Below are positions 17,760 through 28,198 of a DNA stretch of 64,000 nt, piece after piece. The notes below the pieces were generated by a model. That model made no database searches, was not told the DNA's origin, and saw only the letters and a list, made by a program, of their open reading frames with translations. The number at the start of each line of letters is the position of its first letter. Positions within the stretch are counted from its first letter, which is position 1. Source of the DNA: Rhizobium sp. Root274 (lineage in GTDB: Bacteria; Pseudomonadota; Alphaproteobacteria; Rhizobiales; Rhizobiaceae); the NCBI RefSeq assembly GCF_001429245.1, contig NZ_LMJE01000001.1, positions 649,048-713,047 on the forward strand, given 5' to 3'. The translations under genes were made by a program, and so were the position numbers.

Positions 17760-18525
17760 ACTCGAACGAAGCGCAAACTGGTTCATCAAGGCTCGTCAGG
17801 ACGAACGCTATAATCAGTCCTTGCCGGCCGGGATCTGCCCCTTGACACTCGCGCAGGCCTACGCTGTGCAAAACCGCCTGATTGAGTGCCTGGGCCCCGT
17901 GGAGGCCTGGAAGCTTGGCGGCGCCACGACCGCGACCCGGCAAATCTTCAACACGCAGGATGTTTATTACGGCCCCGTTTTTGCCGGGCGTGTTTTGCTG
18001 GCGCCAACCACTGTTCCGCAAGATCTGCTGGGTGGCCCCAAAGGCGAGGCGGAGGTTGCGTTTCGCTTGTCTGCTGCCGTCGAAGGCGACGCCCTTCCCC
18101 AGGATCCCTGGGCACTCGTCGACAGGATCGCCCCGTCAATCGAGCTGCCGGCATCCACCGTCGACGACCTGCCACGACACGGACTGAACGCTCTGATCGC
18201 AGACGGCTGCGCCTACGGAGCCCTTGTGCTGGGCGATGCCTTGCCGATCGATGCTGCGGTCAAAGCAAGCATCGACACGCTGTCGATCAGCATTGCACAT
18301 GGGGACGTGGTCGAAACCGGATCTGCCAACCATATTTTGACCACTCCGATCGGGGCACTGGCGGCATTTGCCAAAACCGCACTCGCCAATGGCGCCACGC
18401 TTAGAGCCGGTCAATGGGTGGCGACAGGCGGCTGCACGTCCTGCCTACCCCTGCCAAGCGATCAAAAGATCGAAGTCGATTTTGCAGATCTCGGCGCGTT
18501 CTCCTTCGTGGTCTCTCCGCGATGA
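17746..18525 (+). CDS. Fumarylacetoacetase/2-keto-4-pentenoate hydratase-family protein
   Basis: A 259-residue protein of the FAH/MhpD superfamily, whose members hydrate, decarboxylate or cleave 2-oxo acids at a divalent metal. Visible hallmarks are EAWKLGGATTATRQIF, the acidic metal-site segment KGEAEVAFRLSAAVE and HGDVVETGSANHILTTPIGA, with GQWVATGGCTSCLPL toward the end. In aromatic-catabolic operons it would make 4-hydroxy-2-oxovalerate, but here it sits between a glycosyltransferase-like gene and a phosphatase gene. A role on a 2-oxo sugar acid is therefore more plausible (inference). It overlaps both neighbours (14 bp upstream, 4 bp ATGA downstream), showing strict co-translation. Confidence 0.82.
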   Translation: MQQSELERSANWFIKARQDERYNQSLPAGICPLTLAQAYAVQNRLIECLGPVEAWKLGGATTATRQIFNTQDVYYGPVFAGRVLLAPTTVPQDLLGGPKGEAEVAFRLSAAVEGDALPQDPWALVDRIAPSIELPASTVDDLPRHGLNALIADGCAYGALVLGDALPIDAAVKASIDTLSISIAHGDVVETGSANHILTTPIGALAAFAKTALANGATLRAGQWVATGGCTSCLPLPSDQKIEVDFADLGAFSFVVSPR

Positions 18526-19325
18526 CGATTGCTGAGCTCAATCAGGCGCGCGACTGGCTGAGGTCGGTGATCTCAGGTTCGCGCAAAATCTTTGACGAGG
18601 CATCTGCATCGGACGTGGCGATACACGCGAAGGGCCGTCAGGATTTCGTGACGACCATCGACCATTGCCTTCAGGACTACGTCGTCGGCCGGCTCTCCGA
18701 AAGGTTCCCGGCGCACCAGGTGCTGGCCGAAGAAGGTGCCAAGTTGCAAGCTTTGGCGGAGGTCGCGTGGATCATCGATCCCCTCGACGGGACCATGAAC
18801 TTCGTCAACAGCATTCCTCTTTACGGCATTTCCATTGCGATGCTGGTTGATGGCGTCGTGGAAATGGCGACCGTGTGCGACTTCGTGCATGGAGACATTT
18901 TTGACGCAGTCAGAAACGGCGGCGCAAGGCTCAATGGCCGAGCGATCAGCTGCGAACCAGACCGTCGTCCGAGCGATTTCATCGCCGTCAGCACCGGCTT
19001 TCTTGATCGCCTGATCAGCCGTAGCCCGCAATCGTTTGAGACTTTGCGCCAGTCCGGCAAGATCCGTGTCTTGGGGTCCCAGGCCTTGCAGCTTTGCTAT
19101 GTTGCCTCCGGAAGGCTGCGCGCCAATCTTTCGGTCGAAGCGAAACTGTGGGACGATGTCGCCGGCGCGCTCGTCGCAAGCGAATCCGGCATGCGGTACA
19201 GCAGTCCCGTTTTCGATATCGGCAAGCCGATCAACATAATCGACCCGGACAAACACCTGTTCAGTGTATCCGCCGAACCAGAGTTGCTGGAGCAGCTCGA
19301 GGATTTGATGTCCTTACTTTACTAG
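18522..19325 (+). CDS. Inositol monophosphatase-family phosphatase
   Basis: A 267-residue Mg-dependent phosphatase. The metal-binding motifs are LAEEGAK (about residues 69-75), AWIIDPLDGTMNFVNSIPLY (about 82-101) and LWDDVAGALVASESG (about 208). This is the full IMPase signature, so the enzyme should be active on a sugar or polyol phosphate. Start: the ATG at 18522 overlaps the previous stop (ATGA). In this run it could dephosphorylate the product of the SIS isomerase before activation by the cytidylyltransferase (inference). Confidence 0.88.
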   Translation: MTIAELNQARDWLRSVISGSRKIFDEASASDVAIHAKGRQDFVTTIDHCLQDYVVGRLSERFPAHQVLAEEGAKLQALAEVAWIIDPLDGTMNFVNSIPLYGISIAMLVDGVVEMATVCDFVHGDIFDAVRNGGARLNGRAISCEPDRRPSDFIAVSTGFLDRLISRSPQSFETLRQSGKIRVLGSQALQLCYVASGRLRANLSVEAKLWDDVAGALVASESGMRYSSPVFDIGKPINIIDPDKHLFSVSAEPELLEQLEDLMSLLY

Positions 19326-19340
19326 CCTGTGGAGATGCCG

Positions 19341-20012
19341 ATGCCCAAAACGATAGCCATGATCCCCGCTCGTATGGGAAGCCAGCGCTTGATAAAGAAG
19401 AATCTGCGCGAACTCGACGGGGTTCCGCTCATCACTCGGGCAATCCGCAAATGCAAGAGCGCAGCCTGTTTCGATGAGATCTGGGTAAATTCTGAAGACA
19501 AGGAATTTGCATCAATCGCCGCACAGGAAGATGTTGGATTTCATAATCGCCCGCAAGAACTGGGAGACAACAACACGACCAGCGAACAATTCGTCACCGA
19601 ATTCCTGTCCCACCACGACTGCGAGTATATCTTCCAGGTCCACTCGATCACGCCCCTGTTGACCACGGATGAAGTCGTCGCCTTCACCAATGCGTTCGTC
19701 ACATCTGGCCACGACGTCATGTTGTCGGCAATCCCTGATCAGATCGAAGTTGCCTACAAGGGACAGCCGGTGAACTTCACCTTCGATGAGAAGACCAATT
19801 CGCAGGATTTGACACCGGTGCATCGGGTGACCTGGAGTATCACCGGCTGGAAACGCAATGCGTTTCTTGAGGCGGTGGCTAAGGGCAAGTGCGCCACCTA
19901 TTCCGGCAGCATTGGCTTCTTCCCGGTCAATTCCATGGCAGGCCACGCCATCAAGACCGAAGTCGACCTGAGCATCGCTCAAGCCTATCTCAACGTCATG
20001 AAGGCACGATAA
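19341..20012 (+). CDS. Acylneuraminate/3-deoxy-sugar cytidylyltransferase-family protein
   Basis: A 223-residue nucleotidyltransferase of the NeuA/KdsB superfamily. The nucleotide loop is MIPARMGSQRLIKKNLRELD at the N-terminus, where family members read IPARxGSKxxxxKN. It has ITRAIRKCKSAACFDEIWVN and the central IFQVHSITPLLTTDEVVAF, corresponding to the family LQPTSPL region. The enzymes make CMP-activated acidic sugars from CTP. The identity of the sugar is open, because no NeuB- or KdsA-type synthase gene is in the window. Start: the ATG at 19341 has GGAG six bases upstream; the ATG at 19335 and GTG at 19329 are possible. The next gene begins 2 bp downstream. Confidence 0.83.
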   Translation: MPKTIAMIPARMGSQRLIKKNLRELDGVPLITRAIRKCKSAACFDEIWVNSEDKEFASIAAQEDVGFHNRPQELGDNNTTSEQFVTEFLSHHDCEYIFQVHSITPLLTTDEVVAFTNAFVTSGHDVMLSAIPDQIEVAYKGQPVNFTFDEKTNSQDLTPVHRVTWSITGWKRNAFLEAVAKGKCATYSGSIGFFPVNSMAGHAIKTEVDLSIAQAYLNVMKAR

Positions 20013-20014
20013 CC

Positions 20015-20950
20015 ATGCGCGTACTCGTTTCGAATATCATGATGCTACGAGAGCAATCCCGTTTTGAAAAAATACTCGTTGAGAATGGCATAGAACCCTT
20101 TTTCCCCGAGGTTTCGCAATTCTTGAAGGAACATGAACTCCTCGAAATTATCGGTGATTTCGATGGCTGGCTTGCTGGCGACGACCAGATTACCGAAGCT
20201 GTGCTTGTCAAAGCATTGCCGCGCCTTAAGGTGATTTCCAAATGGGGCACAGGTTTAGATTCCATAGACTTGGAAGCAGCACGAAAGCTCGGCATTCCCG
20301 TCTATAATTCTCCCGGCGCCTTCAAGGATGCTGTCGCCGAGGTGGCCATCGCTTTTATGCTCGACCTGACCCGTCATATCGGCGCTGTTGACCGGGCCGT
20401 ACGGCGTGGTCTATGGCCGAAGCCGAGCGGAACCGGCCTGGTCGGCAAAACGTTGGGTATCATCGGCATGGGTGCGATCGGGCAAGGCATAGCCAAGCGC
20501 GCGCTGGGGATGGACATGAATGTCATCGCAAATGATGCGCAAGTTTTGAATCTGGCCGCTCCCCTGGCCTTCATTCAGCAGGTTGAGCTGGAGACATTGC
20601 TGCAGAAGGCAGACATCGTCTGCCTGTCCTGCAGCCTCACTTCTGAAAACCACCACATGGTCAACGCTGACAGCATTGAACAGATGAAGGACGGGGCTTA
20701 TCTCATCAACGTGGCCCGCGGGCCGTTGGTCTGTGAGACGGACCTAATCGACGCGTTGAAATCCGGGAAACTCGGCGGCGCGGGGCTTGATGTGTTCGAG
20801 GTCGAACCTTTAGCCAGCGATAGCCCATTGAAGACTTTGGAGAATGTTGTTCTAAGTTCGCACAACGCTAACAATCTGTATTCGGCCACCGAAAGCGTGC
20901 ATGCCAACACCCTAAGGAATCTTCTCAAAGGGCTGAACATGTTGGAGTGA
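20015..20950 (+). CDS. D-isomer-specific 2-hydroxyacid dehydrogenase
   Basis: A 311-residue NAD-dependent enzyme of the phosphoglycerate dehydrogenase family. The Rossmann motif is LGIIGMGAIGQGIAKRA (about residue 148). The substrate-binding/catalytic trio is present: Arg in INVARGPLVCETDLIDAL (about 234), Glu in VFEVEP (about 262) and His in SSHNANN (about 283), where the more common family form is PHxG/A. It lacks the ACT/regulatory domain of SerA, so serine synthesis is unlikely. The reaction would interconvert a 2-oxo and a (2R)-hydroxy acid. It is the last gene of the tightly coupled set 17013-20950. Confidence 0.85.
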   Translation: MRVLVSNIMMLREQSRFEKILVENGIEPFFPEVSQFLKEHELLEIIGDFDGWLAGDDQITEAVLVKALPRLKVISKWGTGLDSIDLEAARKLGIPVYNSPGAFKDAVAEVAIAFMLDLTRHIGAVDRAVRRGLWPKPSGTGLVGKTLGIIGMGAIGQGIAKRALGMDMNVIANDAQVLNLAAPLAFIQQVELETLLQKADIVCLSCSLTSENHHMVNADSIEQMKDGAYLINVARGPLVCETDLIDALKSGKLGGAGLDVFEVEPLASDSPLKTLENVVLSSHNANNLYSATESVHANTLRNLLKGLNMLE

Positions 20951-20969
20951 CACCCGCATTCCCGGATAG

Positions 20970-22093
<1,124 letters not shown>

Positions 22094-22094
<1 letters not shown>

Positions 22095-22987
22095 TGGTAC
22101 GCTCCAAGAAGGTGCTCATTACCGGAAGTGAAGGCTTTACCGGTTCCTACATGAAAGCCGAAATGGAAGCCGCGGGATATCAAGTGTTCAGCATGGGAGC
22201 GCAACCCGCCAGCATCCCGAACTATTGTCGCGCAAATCTCTTGGACAAGGATGCGATCAATACCGTCGTCGCGGCGGTTCGCCCCGATATTGTCTTCCAT
22301 CTCGCAGCCGTGACCTTTGTCGCAGCTGACGATGCCAATTCGATGTATAATGTTAATGTATTGGGCACACGAAATTTGCTAGCAGCGTTGGCCGGTGCTC
22401 CCCAACGGCCAGAACGCGTTCTGTTGGCCAGCAGCGCTAACGTCTACGGGACACCGGACACGTCCGTGCTGACGGAAACAACACCTCCAGCACCGGCCAG
22501 CGACTATGCGGTCAGCAAGCTGGCGATGGAGTATATGGCCAGCCTATGGATGGATCGTCTTCCGGTCACCATTACCCGGCCATTCAATTACACAGGCGTG
22601 GGGCAAGACGCGAAATTCCTGATTCCAAAGATCGTTGCGCATTTTAAATGCGGGGCGGATTTCATCGAACTGGGCAATCTGGATATTTGGCGGGACTTCA
22701 GTGACGTGCGTTCCGTCGTGCAGAGCTACCGGAAACTTGTTGAGGCCGATGCAGTTGGCGAAGTCGTCAACATCTGTTCGAGCAAAGAGTATAGCCTACG
22801 CGATGTAATCGACATGTGCTCCAAGATAACTGGGCATCATCTTCGCATCGAGGTAAACCCAAAATTCGTTCGCAAAAAAGAAGTACCGCGGCTTTTGGGC
22901 GATGCGAGCCGATTGCGCCGGCTCATCGGCGATTGGGAAAGTCTTCCGCTAGAAACGACACTGCGCTGGATGCTTGGTACGCAATGA
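22094..22987 (+). CDS. rmd: GDP-4-keto-6-deoxy-D-mannose reductase (Rmd-like)
   Basis: A 297-residue NAD-dependent epimerase/dehydratase family protein starting on the last base of the gmd stop codon. The cofactor motif is VLITGSEGFTGSYMKAE, the catalytic Ser is in LLASSANVYG and the YxxxK pair is YAVSKLAMEY (about 137-141). RPFNYTGVGQDAKFLIPKIV, FIELGNLDIWRDFSDVRSVV and VVNICSSKEYSLRDVIDMCS follow the pattern of RMD, which makes GDP-D-rhamnose, better than that of GDP-fucose synthase. The stereochemical outcome (D-rhamnose versus another 6-deoxyhexose) is therefore a good inference, not proof. Confidence 0.8.
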
Positions 22988-24126
22988 AGACGATCTTATC
23001 CATTGATCCCATCCGTTTCCCCTTGACCGGAATTGGCCGTTACACATTTGAACTTGGCCGGCATTTGCAGCAATCAACAGAGATCTCAGATCTCCGCTTT
23101 CTCTCTGGGTTCCGCTTTACGGCAGATCTGCCGGTGCCTTCCAATACATCGGATGGGAATCACAGGTTAAAGCGCTGGGTGCAGAAGAGCGACATCGCCC
23201 GCAGGCTCGCCAGCTTCGGTCTCAATACGCTCAAGAGCAGAGCATTGCGCGGACATGAGGATTTTCTGTATCACGGCCCGAACTACTACTTGCCGCAATT
23301 TGGCGGCCGCCGGGTTGTGACTTTTCACGATCTGTCGCCATTCCGGTTTCCAGACTGCAATGAGCCCCAAACCATCCGCATCTTACAAAATGCGATGAAG
23401 CAGAGCGCAAGGGTCGCGGACGTCATCATCACCGATGCCGAATTCAACCGGCAAGAAACCGCTAGCTTCTTTTCCTGGCCGTTAGAAAAGGTTCACGCAG
23501 TACCGTTGGCATGCAGCCCGGAATTTGCTCCACGTTCGGAGAGCGAAATACGCGAAACATTGGCAAAGTACGACCTTCATGCCGGTGGCTACAGCCTCTT
23601 TGTCGGAACGATAGAACCACGCAAGAATCTTCTTGTTTTGCTGGCAGCATATTCCCGCCTGCCGGACGCAGTGCGCCGCCGATGGCCTCTGGTGCTCAGC
23701 GGTTACAAGGGCTGGCGCAATGAAACAATACAGCAGCAAATCCGTGACGCCGAACTACAGGGTTGGGCGCGCTACCTCGGCTTCCTACCGGCACAAGACT
23801 TACCGCTCCTTTATTCCGGGGCGCGGCTGTTCACATTTCCCTCGAAATATGAGGGCTTCGGATTGCCAATACTTGAAGCAATGGCATCTGGCGTACCTGT
23901 CGTCTGTTCCAACAGTTCATCATTGCCCGAGGTTGCCGGCGATGCCGCCCTTACTTGTGATCCAGCTGCGGTCGAAATATTGACTGATCATATTTATCGT
24001 GGCCTGGAAGATGAGCAGTGGCGGGAGCAAGCGATCGCCAAAGGCTTCGTTCAGGTCTCCACCTTTAGCTGGCAACGGTGCGCTGAAAAGACGCTGAAAG
24101 CTTACGAGGCGGCTCTCGCCGTTTAG
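22984..24126 (+). CDS. Glycosyltransferase family 4 (mannosyl/6-deoxyhexosyl type)
   Basis: A 380-residue GT-B glycosyltransferase. The N-lobe acceptor loop is [17 protein letters not shown], then the C-lobe start [20 protein letters not shown], and the donor EX7E motif lies in [20 protein letters not shown] (from about 287). This form (GTxEPRKN) is common in GDP-mannose or GDP-rhamnose-using GT4 enzymes. Together with gmd and rmd directly upstream it suggests transfer of the GDP-activated 6-deoxyhexose (inference). The ATG overlaps the rmd stop (ATGA). Confidence 0.88.
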   Translation: MKTILSIDPIRFPLTGIGRYTFELGRHLQQSTEISDLRFLSGFRFTADLPVPSNTSDGNHRLKRWVQKSDIARRLASFGLNTLKSRALRGHEDFLYHGPNYYLPQFGGRRVVTFHDLSPFRFPDCNEPQTIRILQNAMKQSARVADVIITDAEFNRQETASFFSWPLEKVHAVPLACSPEFAPRSESEIRETLAKYDLHAGGYSLFVGTIEPRKNLLVLLAAYSRLPDAVRRRWPLVLSGYKGWRNETIQQQIRDAELQGWARYLGFLPAQDLPLLYSGARLFTFPSKYEGFGLPILEAMASGVPVVCSNSSSLPEVAGDAALTCDPAAVEILTDHIYRGLEDEQWREQAIAKGFVQVSTFSWQRCAEKTLKAYEAALAV

Positions 24127-24205
24127 AAGAATGCTAGGACCGAGGCAGATGATTGTTTACACGCAGCGGTCCGAGGGCACGATTAAGGAGTGAGTGGAAC
24201 CACCA

Positions 24206-25318
24206 CTAGCATCTGCCAAGCAACTGCGAATAAGTTTGGCAATAACGCTGCACCATCGTCGCGGCGCGCAGTTCGCATCGGTAACGCCTGAATGCACCTG
24301 TCCCGTGATCAATGCGGTATGTATCATTATTGATGTACATCATCATCACCTCTGCCAACGCCCCCGCATCTTCAGGAGGCACCACAATTCCCGTTTCGCC
24401 ATGCCTGTTAACGAAGCTTGTCCCCGTTCCAATCTCGCAGCTGATCATCGGCTTGCCAAACATCGCCGCCTCGACCAGCGACAGCCCGTAGGCCTCCGAC
24501 CGCATATGAGACGGAAACACAAAGGCTGTACAAAGCTCGAGCAATGCCGCCTTGTCGAGGTCACTGACGGCGCCGAGGAAATGCACATTGGTAAGCCCCG
24601 CACATATCGCTTGCGCCTTCAGTTGCCCTTCCATGGGCCCCTCCCCCGCAATCAGGATGTCGGCATCCACCTTCGCCGCCTCAATCAGCGTGTGCAGGCC
24701 CTTGTAATAGCGAAGCACGCCAACAAACAGGAAGAAGGGCTGGGGAAAGCGTGACCTCCAGTGATCCTTGAGCTCCTGCGCTGCGCGAGGGTAATCCGCC
24801 TCGTCGAGGCCGATCGGGATGACGTCTGTCTTGTCGCGATATCGCTGCAGCACCTCGCTGCTCTGCAGGTAGTTCGGCGAGGTCGCAACAATCCGCGTCA
24901 CGCTCGACAGGAAGCGATGCATCAACGGCTTGTAGAGCTGCAACAGAAGCTTCTGCTTCACGATGTCGGAATGATAGGTGACGATAGTGGGCTTTGCCGG
25001 CGGATGCAGGAGATGCAGCAGATCCATGAACGGCCAGGGAAAGTGGTAGTGCACGACATCGGCTTTTGCGCTCAGGTCTTTGAACATTGAAAAAGCCTCG
25101 CGCGAAAAGCCGGTGGAGGCGAATTCGAGATCGAGTTTCGCTTTGTACGCCATGTGACCGTCGAACTCGACGGTGTTGGCAGCCGGATCGCGGCTTAGCG
25201 ACAGCACATCGGACTGGATACCGTGCGCCAATGCCCCTTTTGCGATTGCGTGGATTGTCCGCTCAACACCGCCGAATGTATCCGGATGATAGGTCTTGAA
25301 GACATGAAGAACGCGCAT
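24206..25318 (-). CDS. Glycosyltransferase family 4
   Basis: A 370-residue GT-B enzyme on the opposite strand, convergent with the gmd-rmd-GT set. The N-terminus is VLHVFKTYHPDTFGGVERTI (glycine-rich acceptor loop), followed by the C-lobe entry FVGVLRYYKGLHTLIEAAKV and the donor site MRSEAYGLSLVEAAMFGKPM. It resembles mannosyl/rhamnosyltransferases of exopolysaccharide clusters. No partner gene shares its orientation apart from the manC remnant just upstream, from whose promoter it may originally have been transcribed. Confidence 0.88.
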   Translation of the reverse strand: MRVLHVFKTYHPDTFGGVERTIHAIAKGALAHGIQSDVLSLSRDPAANTVEFDGHMAYKAKLDLEFASTGFSREAFSMFKDLSAKADVVHYHFPWPFMDLLHLLHPPAKPTIVTYHSDIVKQKLLLQLYKPLMHRFLSSVTRIVATSPNYLQSSEVLQRYRDKTDVIPIGLDEADYPRAAQELKDHWRSRFPQPFFLFVGVLRYYKGLHTLIEAAKVDADILIAGEGPMEGQLKAQAICAGLTNVHFLGAVSDLDKAALLELCTAFVFPSHMRSEAYGLSLVEAAMFGKPMISCEIGTGTSFVNRHGETGIVVPPEDAGALAEVMMMYINNDTYRIDHGTGAFRRYRCELRAATMVQRYCQTYSQLLGRC

Positions 25319-25392
25319 TTCAATATCCTCGAATTCAATCCGCCTGTGGCGCCATCTGCCCGGTCAATGCCTCCATTCTCTGGAAGCAGCAG

Positions 25393-25764
25393 CTAGCCGC
25401 GTCCGAACTCGTCGGACACCCGGACGATATCATCTTCGCCGAGATAAGACCCAGTCTGCACCTCGATCATCTCCAGCATGATCTTGCCGGGGTTATAGAG
25501 CCGGTGCAGATCGCCTTGCGGGATGTAGACGGATTCATTTTCGCGCACGAACATCACCTGCTCGCCGACAGTCAGTTCGGCCGTGCCCTTAACGCAGATC
25601 CAGTGTTCCGAGCGGTGGAAGTGCGACCAGATCCAGGGCCTTCTGCATGAGCGTTTTTTCAAGGATCAGCTAGATGAGCTGTTTCCTCGCGCTGGAGCGC
25701 GACAAGAGTCAAGCCGCGTGCCTTTGCCGCCAGCCATGAAAGCAGGACTATGTATTTGTGTCAT
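25393..25764 (-). pseudogene. manC remnant (mannose-1-phosphate guanylyltransferase) with about 1 kb internal deletion
   Basis: Both ends of a bifunctional GDP-mannose pyrophosphorylase/phosphomannose isomerase gene survive, joined together. From the ATG at 25764 (minus strand) the frame gives MTQIHSPAFMAGGKGTRL, the nucleotidyltransferase loop. A neighbouring frame gives SRSSARKQLI, stop, LILEKTLMQKAL, matching the family PLSRxSAPKQ and EKTLMQ region with damage. The final 80 codons are the intact cupin end (FHRSEHWICVKGTAELTVG, then IPQGDLHRLYNPGK and GSYLGEDDIVRVSDEFG). An intact gene is about 1.4 kb, so roughly 1 kb is missing, plus frameshifts. The locus must rely on GDP-mannose made elsewhere. 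Confidence 0.87.
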
Positions 25765-26214
25765 AACACTCTCTCCGCGGGTCAACGGCTTGAGGTTGTA
25801 TGGGCACAGCCTAGGATTGGCAAACCAGTTGTGACTCATCAGTCAGGTTCAGATGTGGACAAGCCCACTCACGTCTATCGAGCAAGGTATGTTGAGCATT
25901 AAAACGCTGTCGCTAAATGGCCGCCCCTCACGCAGGACCGATCATCGGCTTCTAAGCAGGCCGCAGGCAACGAAGGCTGCCGGAGTTGTTCTATTTTAGA
26001 ATGGTTCAGTTCCAGCCCGCGCACCGAGGGCCGCTTCAGGTAAGACTCTGGTAAACCAAGGCCATCAGGCTCGTTGCAAGTATTTCTCGAAGGGTTCCGT
26101 GGACCCAACGTGCTTTAGGTTGCCGAAAACCGCAATAATCCACACAAAGCCACGCCGACCGAAAATTAGAACCTAATAACTTGTTAATATACAAAGCCTC
26201 TGCCTACTGCCCCC
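25765..26214. other. Gene-free stretch, island interior
   Basis: It contains the likely former promoter region of the manC remnant (minus strand, near 25770-25850) and otherwise no convincing coding frame on either strand. Confidence 0.4.
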
Positions 26215-26343
26215 TCACACACCCATCTCCCTCCTTACCTTCCTCTGAAGACCAGCCAGCGCGCGCTCTACCACCCGTGTCAGCTCCTCATACGCAACCA
26301 TCGTGCCGTATGCACCTGAGCCGGCGCGCACTCTGAATGGCAT
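26215..26343 (-). CDS. Small ORF (42 residues) downstream of the Rep-like gene
   Basis: ATG at 26343 to TGA at 26215 on the minus strand, starting 9 bp after the Rep-like stop codon. The product begins MPFRVRAGSGAYGTMVAYEE and ends LQRKVRREMGV, predicted helical and basic. The support is only its tight spacing and a plausible codon pattern; I recognise no family. Confidence 0.35.
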   Translation of the reverse strand: MPFRVRAGSGAYGTMVAYEELTRVVERALAGLQRKVRREMGV

Positions 26344-26352
26344 CTTGGTTCC

Positions 26353-27439
26353 CTACCTGCGGTGCAGCTTCCTGATCGTTGGCATCTCCAGAGCACGTAG
26401 CTCTTCTCTGGCATCCTCGCGGATCTGAAGTCCCACCACGCCAGCGTTCAAGAACCTTTCTCTCCTGTATTCCTCGGCCTTGCGTTTCACTGCGGTCGAT
26501 ACTGGGCGAGCAGCGCTCGGACGGACGATTGCGAAGGTAGGCTTCATGAACTGGAAGAAGCCCTTCTGCAGGCGTGCGGTCCCCAATGCCTCCAGATCAG
26601 TAAATTGCTCTAGTCCGATTTCGCGGCATCCTTCTCGTCCGAGCGTCACCTCGATCCGAACGCGCTTCTTTTCATCTGCGAGCTTGTCCCTCGTCCCGGC
26701 TGCTTTGTTCTGCTTATCGAAAACCTTGTTTTGAATGCGCCAGAAGGCTCGAGAATCGTCGCATTCACCGAGGTAGTATGTCGAGCCATATAGAGGCACA
26801 CGATCCGTGCCGGGCGCCATCCGGTTACCTATGTCCATACTGTCGTCACTCTCGTTTCGACCGACGGTGTAATCGGTTTTCTTGATCCCTCCGGGCATGA
26901 ACCGCGGCCACATCAGGTTCGCTTTCAGTACCCGCGTCGTTGGAAAGAAATGCCGAATTAGAACGCCATGCAACCGAGCACGTGCTGCCTCGCTCGGTTT
27001 GTTAGCGTAGAAGTCGATGCTAATCTCAATCCCGGCTACGCTTGGAGCCGTCGTCAAGCCATACTTGTTGCCGATCGCCTCAATCACTTTCCGAACCATT
27101 TCGAGATCTGGTTCCTGAACCCGTAGCTTGTATCGTGTCGCGGTTTTGCCCTCACCGAGATCGAGAGCTTCAGGAAATTCCTTCCGGGCAGTTACGTTCT
27201 CAACGAGGTCGTTCAAGTGCCAATACTGTGCGCGGTGGGTCAGTTCAATTTCGACATCAACGCAATCGATCCCAGCGGCGCACTGGTAGCTGCCGAGCTC
27301 TATCTGAGGGGTGAGAGTCGTCCGGTTCGCCAAGCGCGCCTGTGAGCGCCTGTGAGGGCCTGAGGGGCTCCTCAATGTAAGTCAGGCCCACCGGATCCTT
27401 GTCGCCTTTGGCCCGGTATAGAGTGATCTGATGCAACAT
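26353..27439 (-). pseudogene. Rep-like protein gene, N-terminus split by a 10-bp tandem duplication
   Basis: The frame from 27375 to 26353 encodes most of a roughly 350-residue protein. VAGIEISIDFYANKPSEAAR and a later YGSTYYLGECDDSRAFWRIQ followed by KNKVFDK-type and RVRIEVTLGREG segments recall Rep_trans-type replication initiators (tentative). The true N-terminus appears to be in another frame, from an ATG at 27439 (MLHQITLYRAKGDKDPVGLT) or 27463. The frames part at 27337-27356, where the 10 bp CGCCTGTGAG occurs twice in tandem; removing one copy joins them cleanly (LRPSQARLANRTTLTPQIEL). The downstream ORF might still be translated from an internal start, so loss of function is likely but unproven. 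Confidence 0.65.
27337..27356 (+). repeat. 10-bp perfect tandem duplication (CGCCTGTGAG x2)
   Basis: Two adjacent identical 10-mers that shift the reading frame of the Rep-like gene by one base. This size and position are typical of slippage or repair duplications. Confidence 0.85.
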
Positions 27440-27463
27440 GTGCTGCCTGCCTAGTTCATGCAC

Positions 27464-27793
27464 GGTGGTGTGCTGCCCTATTCTGATTCCGGTTTATGTC
27501 CAAGGGCTTCGGATAAGTGCCGGCCGATTGCACTGTCGCGATCATGGCGCCCAAAGAGGCGTATCCAGATGTGAAGCGAGAAAATTCCGACTTCCTGCGC
27601 AGTTCAACGGACTGACCGCTATAACTGTCCTTGTGACCAATTAGAGACCGCCATGACGAGCACCAAGACCTCGATTGACCTCGCTCACCTCTCGGCTGGA
27701 GTGGGAGCGTCGTTGGAGAGCCGAGGCCTACAGCATGGTGCTGGGCCCTAGAACTTCTCGAGAGGCTAATATGTCCGAACACTTGTCCCGAAC
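27464..27793. other. Divergent intergenic region
   Basis: It lies between the Rep-like gene (minus) and the next plus-strand gene and should carry promoters for both. No gene or clear operator is seen. Confidence 0.4.
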
Positions 27794-28198
27794 ATGAACT
27801 GCGCCAACTTCTGCCTGCCGTATCCGGATGAGCTCGCCAAGGAATTGGGCGCCACCGGTTTCGTCATGTCGATCCGCCGCCTGTTTGAACTGCTTGCAAG
27901 GGAGGCTGACGACAAGGATCCCGTGAAGGCTGCTCTCTTGCGCCAGGCGGCACAGCATTATCCCGACACGTATCCTGACGGAGAGATCATCATCCGCAAC
28001 AGCCTGACGAACATTGTCGCAGAGGAAGATGATTGGGACGATCTGACTGACAGCCAGAAGATCCACCGTGGCAACGTCAACGCTGCTATCGCGAACGTGG
28101 ATCGCATCCGCTACGAACTCGAGATGATGATCGACAGCTACGACGACACCGAGGAACTGACCCGCCTGCGACGCGAGCTCGCAACAATCGCAGTCTGA
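27794..28198 (+). CDS. Hypothetical acidic helical protein
   Basis: A 134-residue, strongly acidic protein rich in predicted helix (SIRRLFELLAREADDKDPVK, then RYELEMMIDSYDDTEELTRL). I recognise no family. The ATG at 27794 overlaps the stop of an eight-codon reading frame that begins at 27771 behind a good ribosome site (GAGAGG). Either this mini-ORF couples translation, or the true start is 27771 and a frameshift separates it. It is located in the plasmid/phage-like part of the island. Confidence 0.5.
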   Translation: MNCANFCLPYPDELAKELGATGFVMSIRRLFELLAREADDKDPVKAALLRQAAQHYPDTYPDGEIIIRNSLTNIVAEEDDWDDLTDSQKIHRGNVNAAIANVDRIRYELEMMIDSYDDTEELTRLRRELATIAV

